NCBI RefSeq assembly: GCF_000515215.1
Contig: NZ_KI911557.1
Location: 1,137,586-1,201,585, forward strand
DNA from: Methylomonas sp. 11b
Lineage (GTDB): Bacteria; Pseudomonadota; Gammaproteobacteria; Methylococcales; Methylomonadaceae
Direction: 5' to 3'
Length of the DNA stretch: 64,000 nt
Within the stretch, counting starts at the first letter, position 1. Every line of letters begins with the position of its first letter. Under the pieces are notes generated by a model that saw nothing but the letters and a program-made list of their open reading frames with translations, did not search any database and had not been told where the DNA came from. The position numbers were made by a program, and so were the translations under genes. Shown one piece after another: positions 46,271 to 54,641 of the stretch.

Positions 46271-46524
46271 CCCGTATGCCGCGCCGAGCACCGGAGCTTT
46301 TATCGAGATCAGCCCGAAGGGGCACCGCATGGATGCGGTGCGTCGGCAGAGGGGCTGGGAAGCCCCTTCTGCCGACCCTCGATAAAAGCTCCGGAGCGCA
46401 GGATCAAAGCGGCATCCGGGTGGCGTTTCTTTTGGTGACTTTTCTTTGGCCAAACAAAGAAAAGTTACTCGGCTGTCGGGCCGAGACCCGACATTCAAAA
46501 AACCTTCGCGTTAGCGACACATAA
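46271..46524 (-). repeat. Long intergenic repeat, right copy (inverted)
   Basis: On the minus strand it begins TTATGTGTCGCTA at 46524 and carries the blocks listed for the left copy, ending near GGTGCTCGGCGC. Internal dyads include the GCACCGCATCC/GGATGCGGTGC type and a GGAGCTTTTATCGA/TCGATAAAAGCTCC pair. Its outer end is 18 bases from the lolD stop. Confidence 0.85.
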
Positions 46525-46542
46525 CCCCGACGACCTGCATTA

Positions 46543-47241
46543 TCAAGAATGATGCACCCGCTCCGGCACAATCACCCCATCCTCCATATACAACACCCGA
46601 TCCATCCTTGCCGCCAAATCCGGATCATGCGTCACCACCAAAAAGCTCACCTGCAATTCCTGGTTTAACTCCAGCATCAGCTGATAAATCTGCTCGGCAG
46701 TTTTGCTGTCCAAATTACCGGTCGGCTCGTCGGCCAAAACACACTTGGGCTGATTGATCAAAGCCCGAGCCACGGCTGCACGCTGCCGTTCACCGCCGGA
46801 CAATTCGCCGGGCTTATGCAGCATGCGGTGTCCCAGGCCGACGCGTTTGAGCAATTCGGCGGCTTGTTGCTGGGCTTGCTTGATCGATTGATTGCCGATC
46901 AACAGCGGCATGGCGACGTTTTCCAGAATGGTAAATTCGCCCAGCAGATGATGAAATTGGTAGATAAAACCCAGTGAGCGATTGCGTAGTTGGCTGAGTT
47001 TGCCGGCGCTAATCTTATGCAAATCGGCGCCATCCAGCATCACCGAGCCGGAGCTGGGTTTTTCCAGACCGCCTAACAGATGCAGCAAGGTGCTTTTCCC
47101 GGAACCGGACGCGCCCATAATGGCGACGCGTTGACCGGCTTGAATCGCCAGATCGACGCCCCGCAACACTTCGACGTTAAGGTCACCCTGCGCGTAACGC
47201 TTGGTTAACTGCTGGCATTGCAAGACGATGGCATTATTCAT
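46543..47241 (-). CDS. lolD: Lipoprotein-releasing system ATPase LolD
   Basis: ATPase of the inner-membrane complex that releases outer-membrane lipoproteins to LolA. ATG 47241 ([16 protein letters not shown]) gives 232 residues, the normal size; the longer upstream frame lies within the permease gene. Motifs: Walker [11 protein letters not shown]-loop FIYQFHHLL, signature [15 protein letters not shown], Walker [13 protein letters not shown]. It overlaps the permease gene by 8 bases. Confidence 0.96.
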   Translation of the reverse strand: MNNAIVLQCQQLTKRYAQGDLNVEVLRGVDLAIQAGQRVAIMGASGSGKSTLLHLLGGLEKPSSGSVMLDGADLHKISAGKLSQLRNRSLGFIYQFHHLLGEFTILENVAMPLLIGNQSIKQAQQQAAELLKRVGLGHRMLHKPGELSGGERQRAAVARALINQPKCVLADEPTGNLDSKTAEQIYQLMLELNQELQVSFLVVTHDPDLAARMDRVLYMEDGVIVPERVHHS

Positions 47242-48481
47242 AACGCAACACCTCGGCCGGATTGATACGCGCCGCCTGCCAAGCTGGATACAGTGTCGCC
47301 AGCAAGGACAGTAAAAACGCCACACAGGCTATCCAGTACACATCGGTCCAAATCAGTTTTGACGGCACTTCGCTGATGTAATACACATCGGCTGCCATAA
47401 ACTGCACGCCAAAGGCTTTTTCGATGGCCGGCACGATGGTTTCCACATTCAAAGCCAGCAACACGCCGCCAACCGTACCAAGTAAGGTGCCTATGCTGCC
47501 GATGATGCAGCCCAGAACAATAAAAATGCCCATGACCGAACCGTTGGATAAACCCTGAGTTTTCAGAATGGCGATGTCACCGCGCTTGTCGGTGACCACC
47601 ATTACCAGCGTGGAAACGATGTTAAACGCCGCCACCGCGACGATCAGCAACAAGATGATGAACATCGCCCGCTTTTCGGTTTGCACGGCGCGGAAAAAAT
47701 TACTGTGAGCCTTGGTCCAGTCGCTAACCCGAAACTCATCACCCAGCGTGTCAGCCAAGCCTTGCGTGATGCGCGGGGCGTTGAATAAATCATCAAGCTT
47801 CAAACGCAAACCGGATACGGCTTGCTCCAAGCGGAACAATTTGCCGGCATCATCGAGATGCATCAGCGCCATGTTGCGGTCGTATTCGTACATGCCAACT
47901 TTGAACACGCCCACCACGGTGAAGCGTTTCATGCGCGGCATGATACCAGCAGGCGTGGAGTTAATTTGCGGGGTGATGATGGTGACTTTATCGCCCATCA
48001 TGACGCCCAAGTAACTGGCCAACTCGGCACCCAAGACAATGCCGAATTCGCCCGGGACCAAATCGTTCAAACTACCGAACATCATTTTGTTGGCGACTTC
48101 CGATACTTTGGCTTCGTATTCGGGCAGCACGCCTTGCAGCAACGTGCCGCTGACTTGGCGGTCGGCATTGACCATGACTTGACCGTGAATAAACGGTGCC
48201 GCGCCCTCTACATGCGGCATGCTGCGCGTACGCTGCTCCAAGGCTTGCCAATCGTCGAGCTGACCGTAGCGGCCCGTAATGGTGCTGTGGGCGGTCATAC
48301 CGAGAATGCGTTCGCGCAATTCCGCTTCGAAACCGTTCATCACCGACAGCACGGTAATCAAGGCGGTTACACCCAGGGCGATACCAAGCACGGAGGTTAA
48401 GGTGATGAACGAGATAAATTGAGTGCGTTTTTTGGCGCGGGTATAGCGTAACCCGATATACAGGATGAGAGGTTTAAACAT
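47234..48481 (-). CDS. lolC: Lipoprotein-releasing permease LolC/LolF type
   Basis: Inner-membrane subunit of 415 residues with four hydrophobic segments: one near residue 25-45, and three in the C-terminal 150. MacB-like periplasmic domain between. Start [33 protein letters not shown] is typical of LolC/E. Only one such permease gene accompanies lolD here, whereas Escherichia has lolC and lolE flanking lolD. This fits the LolF arrangement in which one hybrid permease serves both roles, unless lolE lies elsewhere. Confidence 0.93.
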   Translation of the reverse strand: MFKPLILYIGLRYTRAKKRTQFISFITLTSVLGIALGVTALITVLSVMNGFEAELRERILGMTAHSTITGRYGQLDDWQALEQRTRSMPHVEGAAPFIHGQVMVNADRQVSGTLLQGVLPEYEAKVSEVANKMMFGSLNDLVPGEFGIVLGAELASYLGVMMGDKVTIITPQINSTPAGIMPRMKRFTVVGVFKVGMYEYDRNMALMHLDDAGKLFRLEQAVSGLRLKLDDLFNAPRITQGLADTLGDEFRVSDWTKAHSNFFRAVQTEKRAMFIILLLIVAVAAFNIVSTLVMVVTDKRGDIAILKTQGLSNGSVMGIFIVLGCIIGSIGTLLGTVGGVLLALNVETIVPAIEKAFGVQFMAADVYYISEVPSKLIWTDVYWIACVAFLLSLLATLYPAWQAARINPAEVLRYE

Positions 48482-48483
48482 GC

Positions 48484-48906
48484 TCAGGCTTTTGGGGGTT
48501 TACAAGCGGCGCAGTAGCCGTAAAGATATAGACTGTGATCGGTAAGCGTGTAACCCAGTCTCAGGGCAATTTCCGATTGGCGCTTTTCTATGACGTCATC
48601 GGTAAATTCGTCGACTTTTCCACACTTCATGCAGACTACATGATCGTGGTGACCGCCGCTATTCAGTTCGAATATCGAGTTGCCGCCCTCAAAATGGTGA
48701 CGATTTACCAAGCCAGCAGCTTCAAACTGAGTCAGCACACGATAGACGGTCGCCAAGCCGATTTCTTCGCCTTCAGCTAGCAAGATTTTGTACACCTTTT
48801 CGGCCGACAAATGTCTGTCATCCTGCTGTTTTTCCAGAATCTCCAGAATTTTGATTCTGGGCAAGGTCACCTTTAAGCCCGCATTACGCAAATCCTGAGT
48901 TTCCAC
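48484..48906 (-). CDS. fur: Ferric uptake regulator Fur
   Basis: Iron-responsive repressor of 140 residues. I chose GTG 48906 (METQDLRNAGLKVTLPRIKIL) because aaggagg lies eight bases upstream and the product then matches Fur; the frame extends 29 codons further without reason. The winged-helix domain has GLATVYRVLTQFEAAGLV. The metal sites are HHDHVVCMKCGKVDEF and the C-terminal CAAC. Divergent from bamE, the usual gammaproteobacterial arrangement, with a shared 116-bp promoter region. Confidence 0.97.
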   Translation of the reverse strand: METQDLRNAGLKVTLPRIKILEILEKQQDDRHLSAEKVYKILLAEGEEIGLATVYRVLTQFEAAGLVNRHHFEGGNSIFELNSGGHHDHVVCMKCGKVDEFTDDVIEKRQSEIALRLGYTLTDHSLYLYGYCAACKPPKA

Positions 48907-49022
48907 AAGCCCGCCTCCTTTAAACCGATAATCCGCAACATTGTATCGTTTTTTGCGCCGAGCCGCTGACAGAATTATGGGATAATGGCCCATCGTTTGT
49001 CGTCAGACTCCATTCACTCCTC

Positions 49023-49577
49023 ATGAAAAAATCGACTTTTTTGCTAGCGGCCGTCACCAGTTTATCGATTAGCGCTTGCAGTACCATCCTCACCAACTTA
49101 CCCGGCGTGTACACGCTGGATATTGAGCAAGGCAATATCATCGATCAAAGCATGATCAATCAGCTCCGGCCGAATATGACTAAACGCCAGGTGCTCTACA
49201 TTATGGGTTCGCCAATGCTATCCGATGCCTTCCACGAAAAACGCTGGGACTATTTATATTCCGAACAACCGGGCGGCGAAGACCGGGTACAAAAACGGGT
49301 GTCCTTATTTTTCAATGGCGACAATTTGATGGGTGTGCAAGGCGATTTCAGGCCCAGTTCGATGCCGGTCGTCAAAGAATCCACGGAAACCAGTGTCGAT
49401 GTACCAAAACGCGATCTGGAACGCTCGATGTGGGAAAAAATCAGCGGCTTGTTCGGCAGCGACGAACCCGATACCTTTGCTCGTAGAAACAATCAAAACG
49501 CTACCGAGCCCAAAGAAGCCGCCAGTTCCGCAGAGAAAGGCAAAGAATTGGTGGAAGAAGACCCCGACAAAAAATAG
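49023..49577 (+). CDS. bamE: Outer-membrane assembly lipoprotein BamE
   Basis: Lipoprotein subunit of the BAM complex that folds outer-membrane proteins. The signal has lipobox SISAC (Cys about 19). The SmpA/BamE core has [33 protein letters not shown] and [11 protein letters not shown]. After residue 115 there is a 70-residue Lys/Glu/Ser-rich tail longer than the Escherichia protein (113 residues), as in many related bacteria. Start ATG 49023 begins MKKSTFLL. Confidence 0.95.
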   Translation: MKKSTFLLAAVTSLSISACSTILTNLPGVYTLDIEQGNIIDQSMINQLRPNMTKRQVLYIMGSPMLSDAFHEKRWDYLYSEQPGGEDRVQKRVSLFFNGDNLMGVQGDFRPSSMPVVKESTETSVDVPKRDLERSMWEKISGLFGSDEPDTFARRNNQNATEPKEAASSAEKGKELVEEDPDKK

Positions 49578-49596
49578 GTGATCCGTTGGAAACGCT

Positions 49597-50070
49597 TTAC
49601 AGCAATAGTGCGCCGGCTATCGCGATAAAATTGTCGGCTGCCTGAATCAAGGCCGGTGCGGTTAAACTATGAATCCCGTAAACATCGCTGGCAGTGCCAA
49701 AATCGTTGCGCACCTTTTGCAACAGCAACTCGAAATCGCCGTCGCCGGACAATAGAATAATGCGATCCGCCCGCGCAGCATAATCCATTACATCCAACGT
49801 GATCCCCACATCCCAATCACCCTTGCTGGTGCCGTCGCGGCGCTGGATATAGGGCTTTAGTTTGACGGTAAAACCGATGTTTTTCAGGATTTGCTGAAAA
49901 CCCTGCTGCTTGCTGTCGCCGCGATCAGTGGCATAAGCAATGGCAGCGACAACCTGTTTACCCGCGGTTGCCTGCTGCCAAAACGCGCTGTAATTGAAAT
50001 GTTTCTGGTAGCGTTGCCGGGTGGTGTAGTAAATATTCTGGACGTCGACAAAAATCGCTACTTTTTCCAT
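49597..50070 (-). CDS. NYN domain (LabA/DUF88 PIN-like) protein
   Basis: A 157-residue PIN-like nuclease-fold protein. Conserved acidic residues are visible: VAIFVDVQNIYY near the start, KGDWDVGITLDVMDY, and IILLSGDGDFELLL. Known family members are putative RNA processing enzymes; no substrate can be named. Its stop faces bamE in a convergent 19-base gap, and ppnP lies 7 bases upstream of its start on the same strand. Confidence 0.9.
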   Translation of the reverse strand: MEKVAIFVDVQNIYYTTRQRYQKHFNYSAFWQQATAGKQVVAAIAYATDRGDSKQQGFQQILKNIGFTVKLKPYIQRRDGTSKGDWDVGITLDVMDYAARADRIILLSGDGDFELLLQKVRNDFGTASDVYGIHSLTAPALIQAADNFIAIAGALLL

Positions 50071-50077
50071 CCAGCGC

Positions 50078-50392
50078 TTACTTCAAAAAAGAACAACAGT
50101 AATCGCTGGCAATACTCACCTTCATCGTGAATGCCGCGTTGCCAGGTACATTGAAAGACTCGCCGCCTTTCACGGTTTGCCAGGCATCGTTACCAGGCAG
50201 CAACACTTGCAACTCCCCGGCCAGAATTTCCATCAACTCGGGCTCAGCCGTGTTGAAGGTATATTCGCCGGGCTGCATGAATCCCAAGGTTTTTGAAGAA
50301 CCGTCGGCAAAACGTATCGTGCGGCTGTTTACTTTGCCGTCGAAATAGACATTGGCCTGTTTGACGATGGTGACGTTATTGAATTCTGACAT
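50078..50392 (-). CDS. ppnP: Pyrimidine/purine nucleoside phosphorylase
   Basis: Small cupin-fold enzyme (about 104 residues) that splits nucleosides with phosphate. Motifs: NVYFDGKVNSRTIRFADGS, LGFMQPGEYTF, PELMEILAGELQVLLPG and GESFNVPGNAAFTM. ATG 50392 (MSEFNNV) is the likely start; another ATG three codons upstream is possible. The gene sits 7 bases before the NYN gene. Confidence 0.93.
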   Translation of the reverse strand: MSEFNNVTIVKQANVYFDGKVNSRTIRFADGSSKTLGFMQPGEYTFNTAEPELMEILAGELQVLLPGNDAWQTVKGGESFNVPGNAAFTMKVSIASDYCCSFLK

Positions 50393-50427
50393 GATGCACA
50401 TCTGTTACTAGTAAAAAAGGAGCGCAA

Positions 50428-51015
50428 TCATAGCAGATCGGCTTGTTTGCGAATAACAAAAAGCCGGGGCGCGCTGGGCTTGTCGTGACTGCTAAGCACA
50501 ACTTCCGAACTGAAACACGCCCCATCCAACTGCCGGCACCATGCCGCCAACTGCTTGGCTTCCAGATCGCCGCCGGCGTGACCGGGATAGGCTAATACCG
50601 TGATCACGGCACGCGGCGCCAACAAATCGCACGCGGCATCCAAGGCGGCCAGCGTGGACTCTAATTGAGTAATCACGGTTTTGTCGGCACCGGGCAAATA
50701 ACCCAGATTGAACATCACCGCCCTGACCCGGCCATGCCATTGCTCGGGAACATGGGACAGCATATCGGCATGGCTGGCGAGACGCAGTGTCACCCGGCGC
50801 TGCAAATCATGCTGAAGTAAACGCTGAAAACTGTTGATCAGCGCTTGCGGCTGAATATCGAAGCCAAACACATGCCCGCCGATTCCAACGCTCCGCGCCA
50901 AAAACGCCGTATCGTGACCGTTGCCCAGCGTCGCATCCAGCGCAATGTCGTCCGGCTCAAGGTATGAGCCGACGATATCGTGAGCAATTTCAAGCAGGGA
51001 AATGCGATTTATCAT
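50428..51015 (-). CDS. Class I SAM methyltransferase, rRNA methylase (YtqB) family
   Basis: A 195-residue protein. ATG 51015 (MINRISLLEIAHDIV) gives the family length; the open frame runs much further upstream but lies inside the oxidoreductase gene. SAM motif: ALDATLGNGHDTAFLA with GHVFGFDIQPQAL; NLGYLPGADK in the motif IV region. The family is named for predicted rRNA methylation. It overlaps the end of the oxidoreductase gene by 26 bases, so the two are probably co-translated. Confidence 0.88.
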   Translation of the reverse strand: MINRISLLEIAHDIVGSYLEPDDIALDATLGNGHDTAFLARSVGIGGHVFGFDIQPQALINSFQRLLQHDLQRRVTLRLASHADMLSHVPEQWHGRVRAVMFNLGYLPGADKTVITQLESTLAALDAACDLLAPRAVITVLAYPGHAGGDLEAKQLAAWCRQLDGACFSSEVVLSSHDKPSAPRLFVIRKQADLL

Positions 51016-52051
51016 AGCGGCGTATATTACAGGCTGGCGGCAAGCCGGCGTTCTGTTGCAGGTAATCGGCAAACCGTGCGGCATACCAGGGGATAGCCAA
51101 ACTGCCCTTGGCGCCAAAACCATTGAAAATATGCAGTTGCGAATGTCGAGGATGAGTGCCGATAAATGGTTGTTTATCCTGCGTGGCCGGCCGGATTCCG
51201 GCCCGATGCTGATAAACATCAAGGGATCGCTGTTGAGGACAAACCGCACGCAAGCTCGCCAATAATGCGGTTTTCGCTGCTTGGGTCGGCAAATTATCTA
51301 GCTGATTGGTATCGAAAGTGGCGCCGGTCTTAAAGCGCCCGGCCCCCAATGGAATCAGCCAATGCCCGTAATTCAAAATCTGTTGCTGAATATCTTGCCT
51401 GCTCTCACAACCGAGTATTTCGCCTTTTGCCAATTGGAAAGGCAAATACTTGAACCATGGATTGCTAACCGACTGATAGCCTTCGCAGAACACGATGTGC
51501 CGCGGATAGATACCCTGCCACCGCAAAGTCGGTTCAAGGTGAATATCGCTGTAATGCAGGCTATTGCGCCGATAACAGTTTTTGTTCGAAAAAAAATCGC
51601 GCAGCTGACTCAACAATGCTTCAGTCCGTAAATAGCCGGTTTGCCGCTGTTGCAACACCCCGTTCGGCGCGTCGATTCGTTCGGGAGCGTGTGCCAATCC
51701 CGTCAAATAGTCGCGATAATCCGGCTGACGTAACCGGCGCTCGGCGATTTCAAGCTCTTTAGCGCTGCGCAGAATTTTCAGCATCGGCATTTGCAGATAA
51801 AAGGATTGGCCAAACTGCGTACCGAGTTGCCGATAAGCATGCAGCGCGGCCGGTAGCAATGTTTCGACATCCACCTGCTTGACCAAGCGCTGGCCGGTAA
51901 CCGGGTTGATTAAACCGGCTGCGACTTGCGAGGCGCTTTCGGCTCCGTCATCCACCACCACTATGCGCGATTGCCGTTGCAATAATTCCCAGGCCAGTAA
52001 ACTACCTGCCAAACCCTGACCGACCAGCAACACATCGATTTGCACAGCCAT
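50990..52051 (-). CDS. FAD-dependent oxidoreductase (DAO family)
   Basis: A 353-residue flavoprotein. The FAD-binding start is VLLVGQGLAGSLLAWELL with the ribose-binding acidic stretch VVVDD. SQVAAGLINPVTGQRLV resembles the FAD domain of MnmC and glycine oxidase. The C-terminal stretch HRAGIRPATQDKQPFIGTHP and FNGFGAKGSLAIPWYA fits that group. There is no methyltransferase domain, so it is not full MnmC. Substrate unknown. Its start abuts the HopJ-family gene (one shared base). Confidence 0.9.
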   Translation of the reverse strand: MAVQIDVLLVGQGLAGSLLAWELLQRQSRIVVVDDGAESASQVAAGLINPVTGQRLVKQVDVETLLPAALHAYRQLGTQFGQSFYLQMPMLKILRSAKELEIAERRLRQPDYRDYLTGLAHAPERIDAPNGVLQQRQTGYLRTEALLSQLRDFFSNKNCYRRNSLHYSDIHLEPTLRWQGIYPRHIVFCEGYQSVSNPWFKYLPFQLAKGEILGCESRQDIQQQILNYGHWLIPLGAGRFKTGATFDTNQLDNLPTQAAKTALLASLRAVCPQQRSLDVYQHRAGIRPATQDKQPFIGTHPRHSQLHIFNGFGAKGSLAIPWYAARFADYLQQNAGLPPACNIRRYDKSHFPA

Positions 52052-52401
52052 TATTTGGCTTGCAAGGCCTCGCCTTTAAACACAATGCCGCCCCAACCAT
52101 CGCGCATGAAGTGCCTGATATTTTGATGATCGTTGCCGGCCGGATTCCCCAACACGTCTTGGCGATAATAATCGCCGAATAGCGCCAGAGTTTGTTCGAC
52201 AGTCAGTTGTTGCAATTTGGCGAATGCAAAAATCTTGCAAGAGCCCTCGTTACAGCCCGGGTCGTTGACCAAAGGTTGTTGCAAACCGTTACTGAATTCA
52301 GTAGGTTGGTATTGATAATGCTCGGCGATAACCGCTATGGTTTCCTGAAATTGGACCGCTTGCCCAGACTTAACACGTTGTAGAAATTCGTTCACCATCA
52401 T
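52051..52401 (-). CDS. HopJ-family protein
   Basis: A 116-residue protein of the HopJ type III effector family (PF08888-like): FQETIAVIAEHYQYQPTEFSNG, GCNEGSCKIFAFAKLQ and the end GNDHQNIRHFMRDGWGGIVF. Despite the name, the family is widespread in bacteria without type III secretion and is probably a housekeeping or stress protein. No type III genes are seen. It is the first gene of a probable four- to five-gene minus-strand operon. Confidence 0.9.
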   Translation of the reverse strand: MMVNEFLQRVKSGQAVQFQETIAVIAEHYQYQPTEFSNGLQQPLVNDPGCNEGSCKIFAFAKLQQLTVEQTLALFGDYYRQDVLGNPAGNDHQNIRHFMRDGWGGIVFKGEALQAK

Positions 52402-52476
52402 CGCCTTACTCCGAAAGCTTTATTAATATTTGGTTAAATTACAGTCTAATTCGAACAAAACACAGCCATTCCCGGT

Positions 52477-52482
52477 TATAAT
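52477..52482 (+). promoter_or_regulatory. Candidate -10 box for the OPX operon
   Basis: TATAAT in the context cggttataatcgc lies 151 bases before the TTG start of the export gene. No clear -35 is present. The implied leader is about 145 bases and holds nothing else I recognise. Confidence 0.4.
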
Positions 52483-52632
52483 CGCATGAAATGTCTAGGT
52501 GTTTCTCACCGACGACTGCGTTTGGGATCGTCTTATTATTGTTATATTCCGTTATTAAAATCCGGCCCTACTTTGGCGTTTGGTTCGGAACGTACGGATT
52601 GCAACCTCAATAACATCATAAAGGAATACATT

Positions 52633-53274
52633 TTGAAACAGATAATTACTCTTTTCTCGTTTTGTCTGCTTTGCTCCACCACTGCCTTAGCGGAACCGGA
52701 AACCCAGATCCCACCCGCGCCGCCCATAGATCCTCTAAACGCTACCACCAGCCCGGCACCGACGGTGACTATCGAACAGACCAACTATGCGGCTTATCAG
52801 CTGTCTCCAGGCGACGCATTGGAAATCACGGTCTGGAAAGAAGAAGGCTTGCAACAATTGCAAATCCTGATTTCCCCGGACGGCACGATTATTTTCCCCT
52901 TGATCGGTACCGTCGGCGCCGCCGGCAAAACCATTACCGAACTGAAAGATAATTTGACCAGCAGGCTGGCCGACTACATATCCGACCCATCGATTTCGGT
53001 TAAATTACTCAACAACCAGGGCAACTCCATCTTCGTGATAGGTAAAGTCAATAAACCGGGACAAGTATTTTCCGGCAGACGCCTGGACGTTCTGCAAGCA
53101 CTAAGTCTGGCAGGCGGCCTGACCGTGTTTGCCAAGGAAGGTTCGATCAGCATTATTCGCCGCACCGGCGATCAAGTTAAAGTGTTTCCTTTCGACTATA
53201 GCGATGTGATTGATGGCGAAGATCTGGAACAAAACATCCTGCTGGAACCGGGAGACACGGTCACCGTACCCTAA
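52633..53274 (+). CDS. Periplasmic polysaccharide export (OPX) protein
   Basis: A 213-residue export protein. The start TTG 52633 has aaggaa six bases upstream and yields a signal peptide (ITLFSFCLLCSTTALA), so the longer frame is unlikely. The mature part has a Poly_export domain (YQLSPGDALEITVWKEEGLQQ, ISPDGTIIFPLIGTV) and one SLBB domain (IFVIGKVNKPGQVF, LQALSLAGGLTVFAKEG). It lacks the C-terminal amphipathic helix by which Wza spans the outer membrane, and the cleavage site looks like type I, not a lipobox. It heads the operon with the beta-barrel, Wzz and kinase-like genes. Confidence 0.9.
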   Translation: MKQIITLFSFCLLCSTTALAEPETQIPPAPPIDPLNATTSPAPTVTIEQTNYAAYQLSPGDALEITVWKEEGLQQLQILISPDGTIIFPLIGTVGAAGKTITELKDNLTSRLADYISDPSISVKLLNNQGNSIFVIGKVNKPGQVFSGRRLDVLQALSLAGGLTVFAKEGSISIIRRTGDQVKVFPFDYSDVIDGEDLEQNILLEPGDTVTVP

Positions 53275-53299
53275 ACGGAACTAGATAGAAGCACTATCT

Positions 53300-54640
53300 A
53301 TGAAGATAAAAACGGATTTTTTGCTACCCGCGTTGGTTCTGTTCAGCACAGACGGCTATGCGCTGGATTTGTTGTTCAAACCTGAATTTAATTTTAGGGA
53401 GCGGTATGACAATAATGTACGCATGCAGATCAATCCAACACATAGCAATCTGATCAGCACCATATCCCCTGGCGTAATGTTCGGGTATCTTGCCGACGAC
53501 AACGAATTGAATACTCGCTTCAGATGGAATGAGTTGATTTACAGCAGCGATTCGGCACTGGATTTTTCCGAAAAACTCGTCAACCTCAGCCACAAATATC
53601 AAGGCGAACGCTTCAAAACCGATCTGGCTGCTAGCTACGCGGAAGAATCCTCGATCAATAACCAACTCGACCCTACAGTAATCGACCCAACACAGATCAA
53701 CGAAGCACGTGGCGTACAACTTCTCGTGCCACGAAACACCAAATCAGTCTCTCCGACTGTCACTTACAATCTGAGCGAAAAAAACTCCTTACAATTGGGT
53801 TATAGCTACCAGGATGTGGCATATGACAGAGCGCAAAACCTGATAAATAACCTCAATTACTCGGATTATAGTTTCCAACAATACTCGGCAACGGCCAGCC
53901 ATGCCTATACCGAACGCTTGTCATTTAACCTGACAGGTGCGTATTCGGTGTATGAATCGGCAAACGAGAGCCCAGGAACCGGTCTTTTCAATCCTTTTCC
54001 TTTTCCTGTACCATTGCGATTTTATCAAACCGCGCCAATAACAACAGGCTTCAGCCAAAAATCGACTACGTTCACTTACCAAGCGGGTGTGCAATATCTA
54101 TTTGACGAGCAGACCCAATTAGCATTTTCAGCAGGGATTCGCGACACAACAACTGACAGCTCGCAATTCACCAGTTCGTCAAACCCTGCGCCGGAGCTTA
54201 ATAGTCGGTCTTCCTTATCCAAAAACACCTTGGGCAATGTGTTTTCGGCAAGCTTGGCTCGTAAAAGCGACTGGGGTGACTTTAGCTTAAGTGCCGGACA
54301 ACAGCTCAACCCGGCCAGCACCGGACAGCAGCAAACCTCAACCACATTTTCAGCTCGAGGTCGTTACAATCTCACCGAACGCTTGTCTACCGGTATCAAC
54401 GCCAATTACTTGTTATCTGAATCGATATCCACTTTTAGTAACGATACCACCAGAACGAATAACCGCACTTTCATTACCCTATCACCGAATGTTCAATGGC
54501 GCTGGACGCCGGAAATCAATTTGGATCTGTCTTATAGCTATCGCCAGCAAGTAATCGAGTCGAACAATCAGACCATAACCGGCGATAGCGTACAACTGCA
54601 ATTCTCTTATCAACCTCAAATCAATCGTCAGGTGAAATAG
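53300..54640 (+). CDS. Outer-membrane beta-barrel protein of the polysaccharide operon
   Basis: A 446-residue protein with a signal peptide (about 1-21, ending STDGYA). The rest alternates polar and hydrophobic residues throughout with many aromatic strand ends (SYQDVAYD, FSLSAGQQLN, LDLSYSYRQQ), typical of a barrel of 16 or more strands. It resembles the outer-membrane proteins placed in XrtA/EpsL-type loci between the export and chain-length genes. Likely partner of the preceding OPX protein in moving glycan across the outer membrane. It is flanked by 25 bases upstream and 1 base downstream. Confidence 0.82.
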   Translation: MKIKTDFLLPALVLFSTDGYALDLLFKPEFNFRERYDNNVRMQINPTHSNLISTISPGVMFGYLADDNELNTRFRWNELIYSSDSALDFSEKLVNLSHKYQGERFKTDLAASYAEESSINNQLDPTVIDPTQINEARGVQLLVPRNTKSVSPTVTYNLSEKNSLQLGYSYQDVAYDRAQNLINNLNYSDYSFQQYSATASHAYTERLSFNLTGAYSVYESANESPGTGLFNPFPFPVPLRFYQTAPITTGFSQKSTTFTYQAGVQYLFDEQTQLAFSAGIRDTTTDSSQFTSSSNPAPELNSRSSLSKNTLGNVFSASLARKSDWGDFSLSAGQQLNPASTGQQQTSTTFSARGRYNLTERLSTGINANYLLSESISTFSNDTTRTNNRTFITLSPNVQWRWTPEINLDLSYSYRQQVIESNNQTITGDSVQLQFSYQPQINRQVK

Positions 54641-54641
54641 C

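Noticed and set aside
46100..46524. Open frames of 82-132 codons within the right repeat copy (including one reading VTFLWPNKEKLL)
   Set aside because: Repeat-derived frames without ribosome sites, crossing the G11 run and palindrome.
48907..49022. Fur box and sigma-70 promoter in the fur-bamE gap
   Set aside because: A gataat word lies near 48980, but no -35 at proper distance and no clear 19-bp Fur box could be supported.
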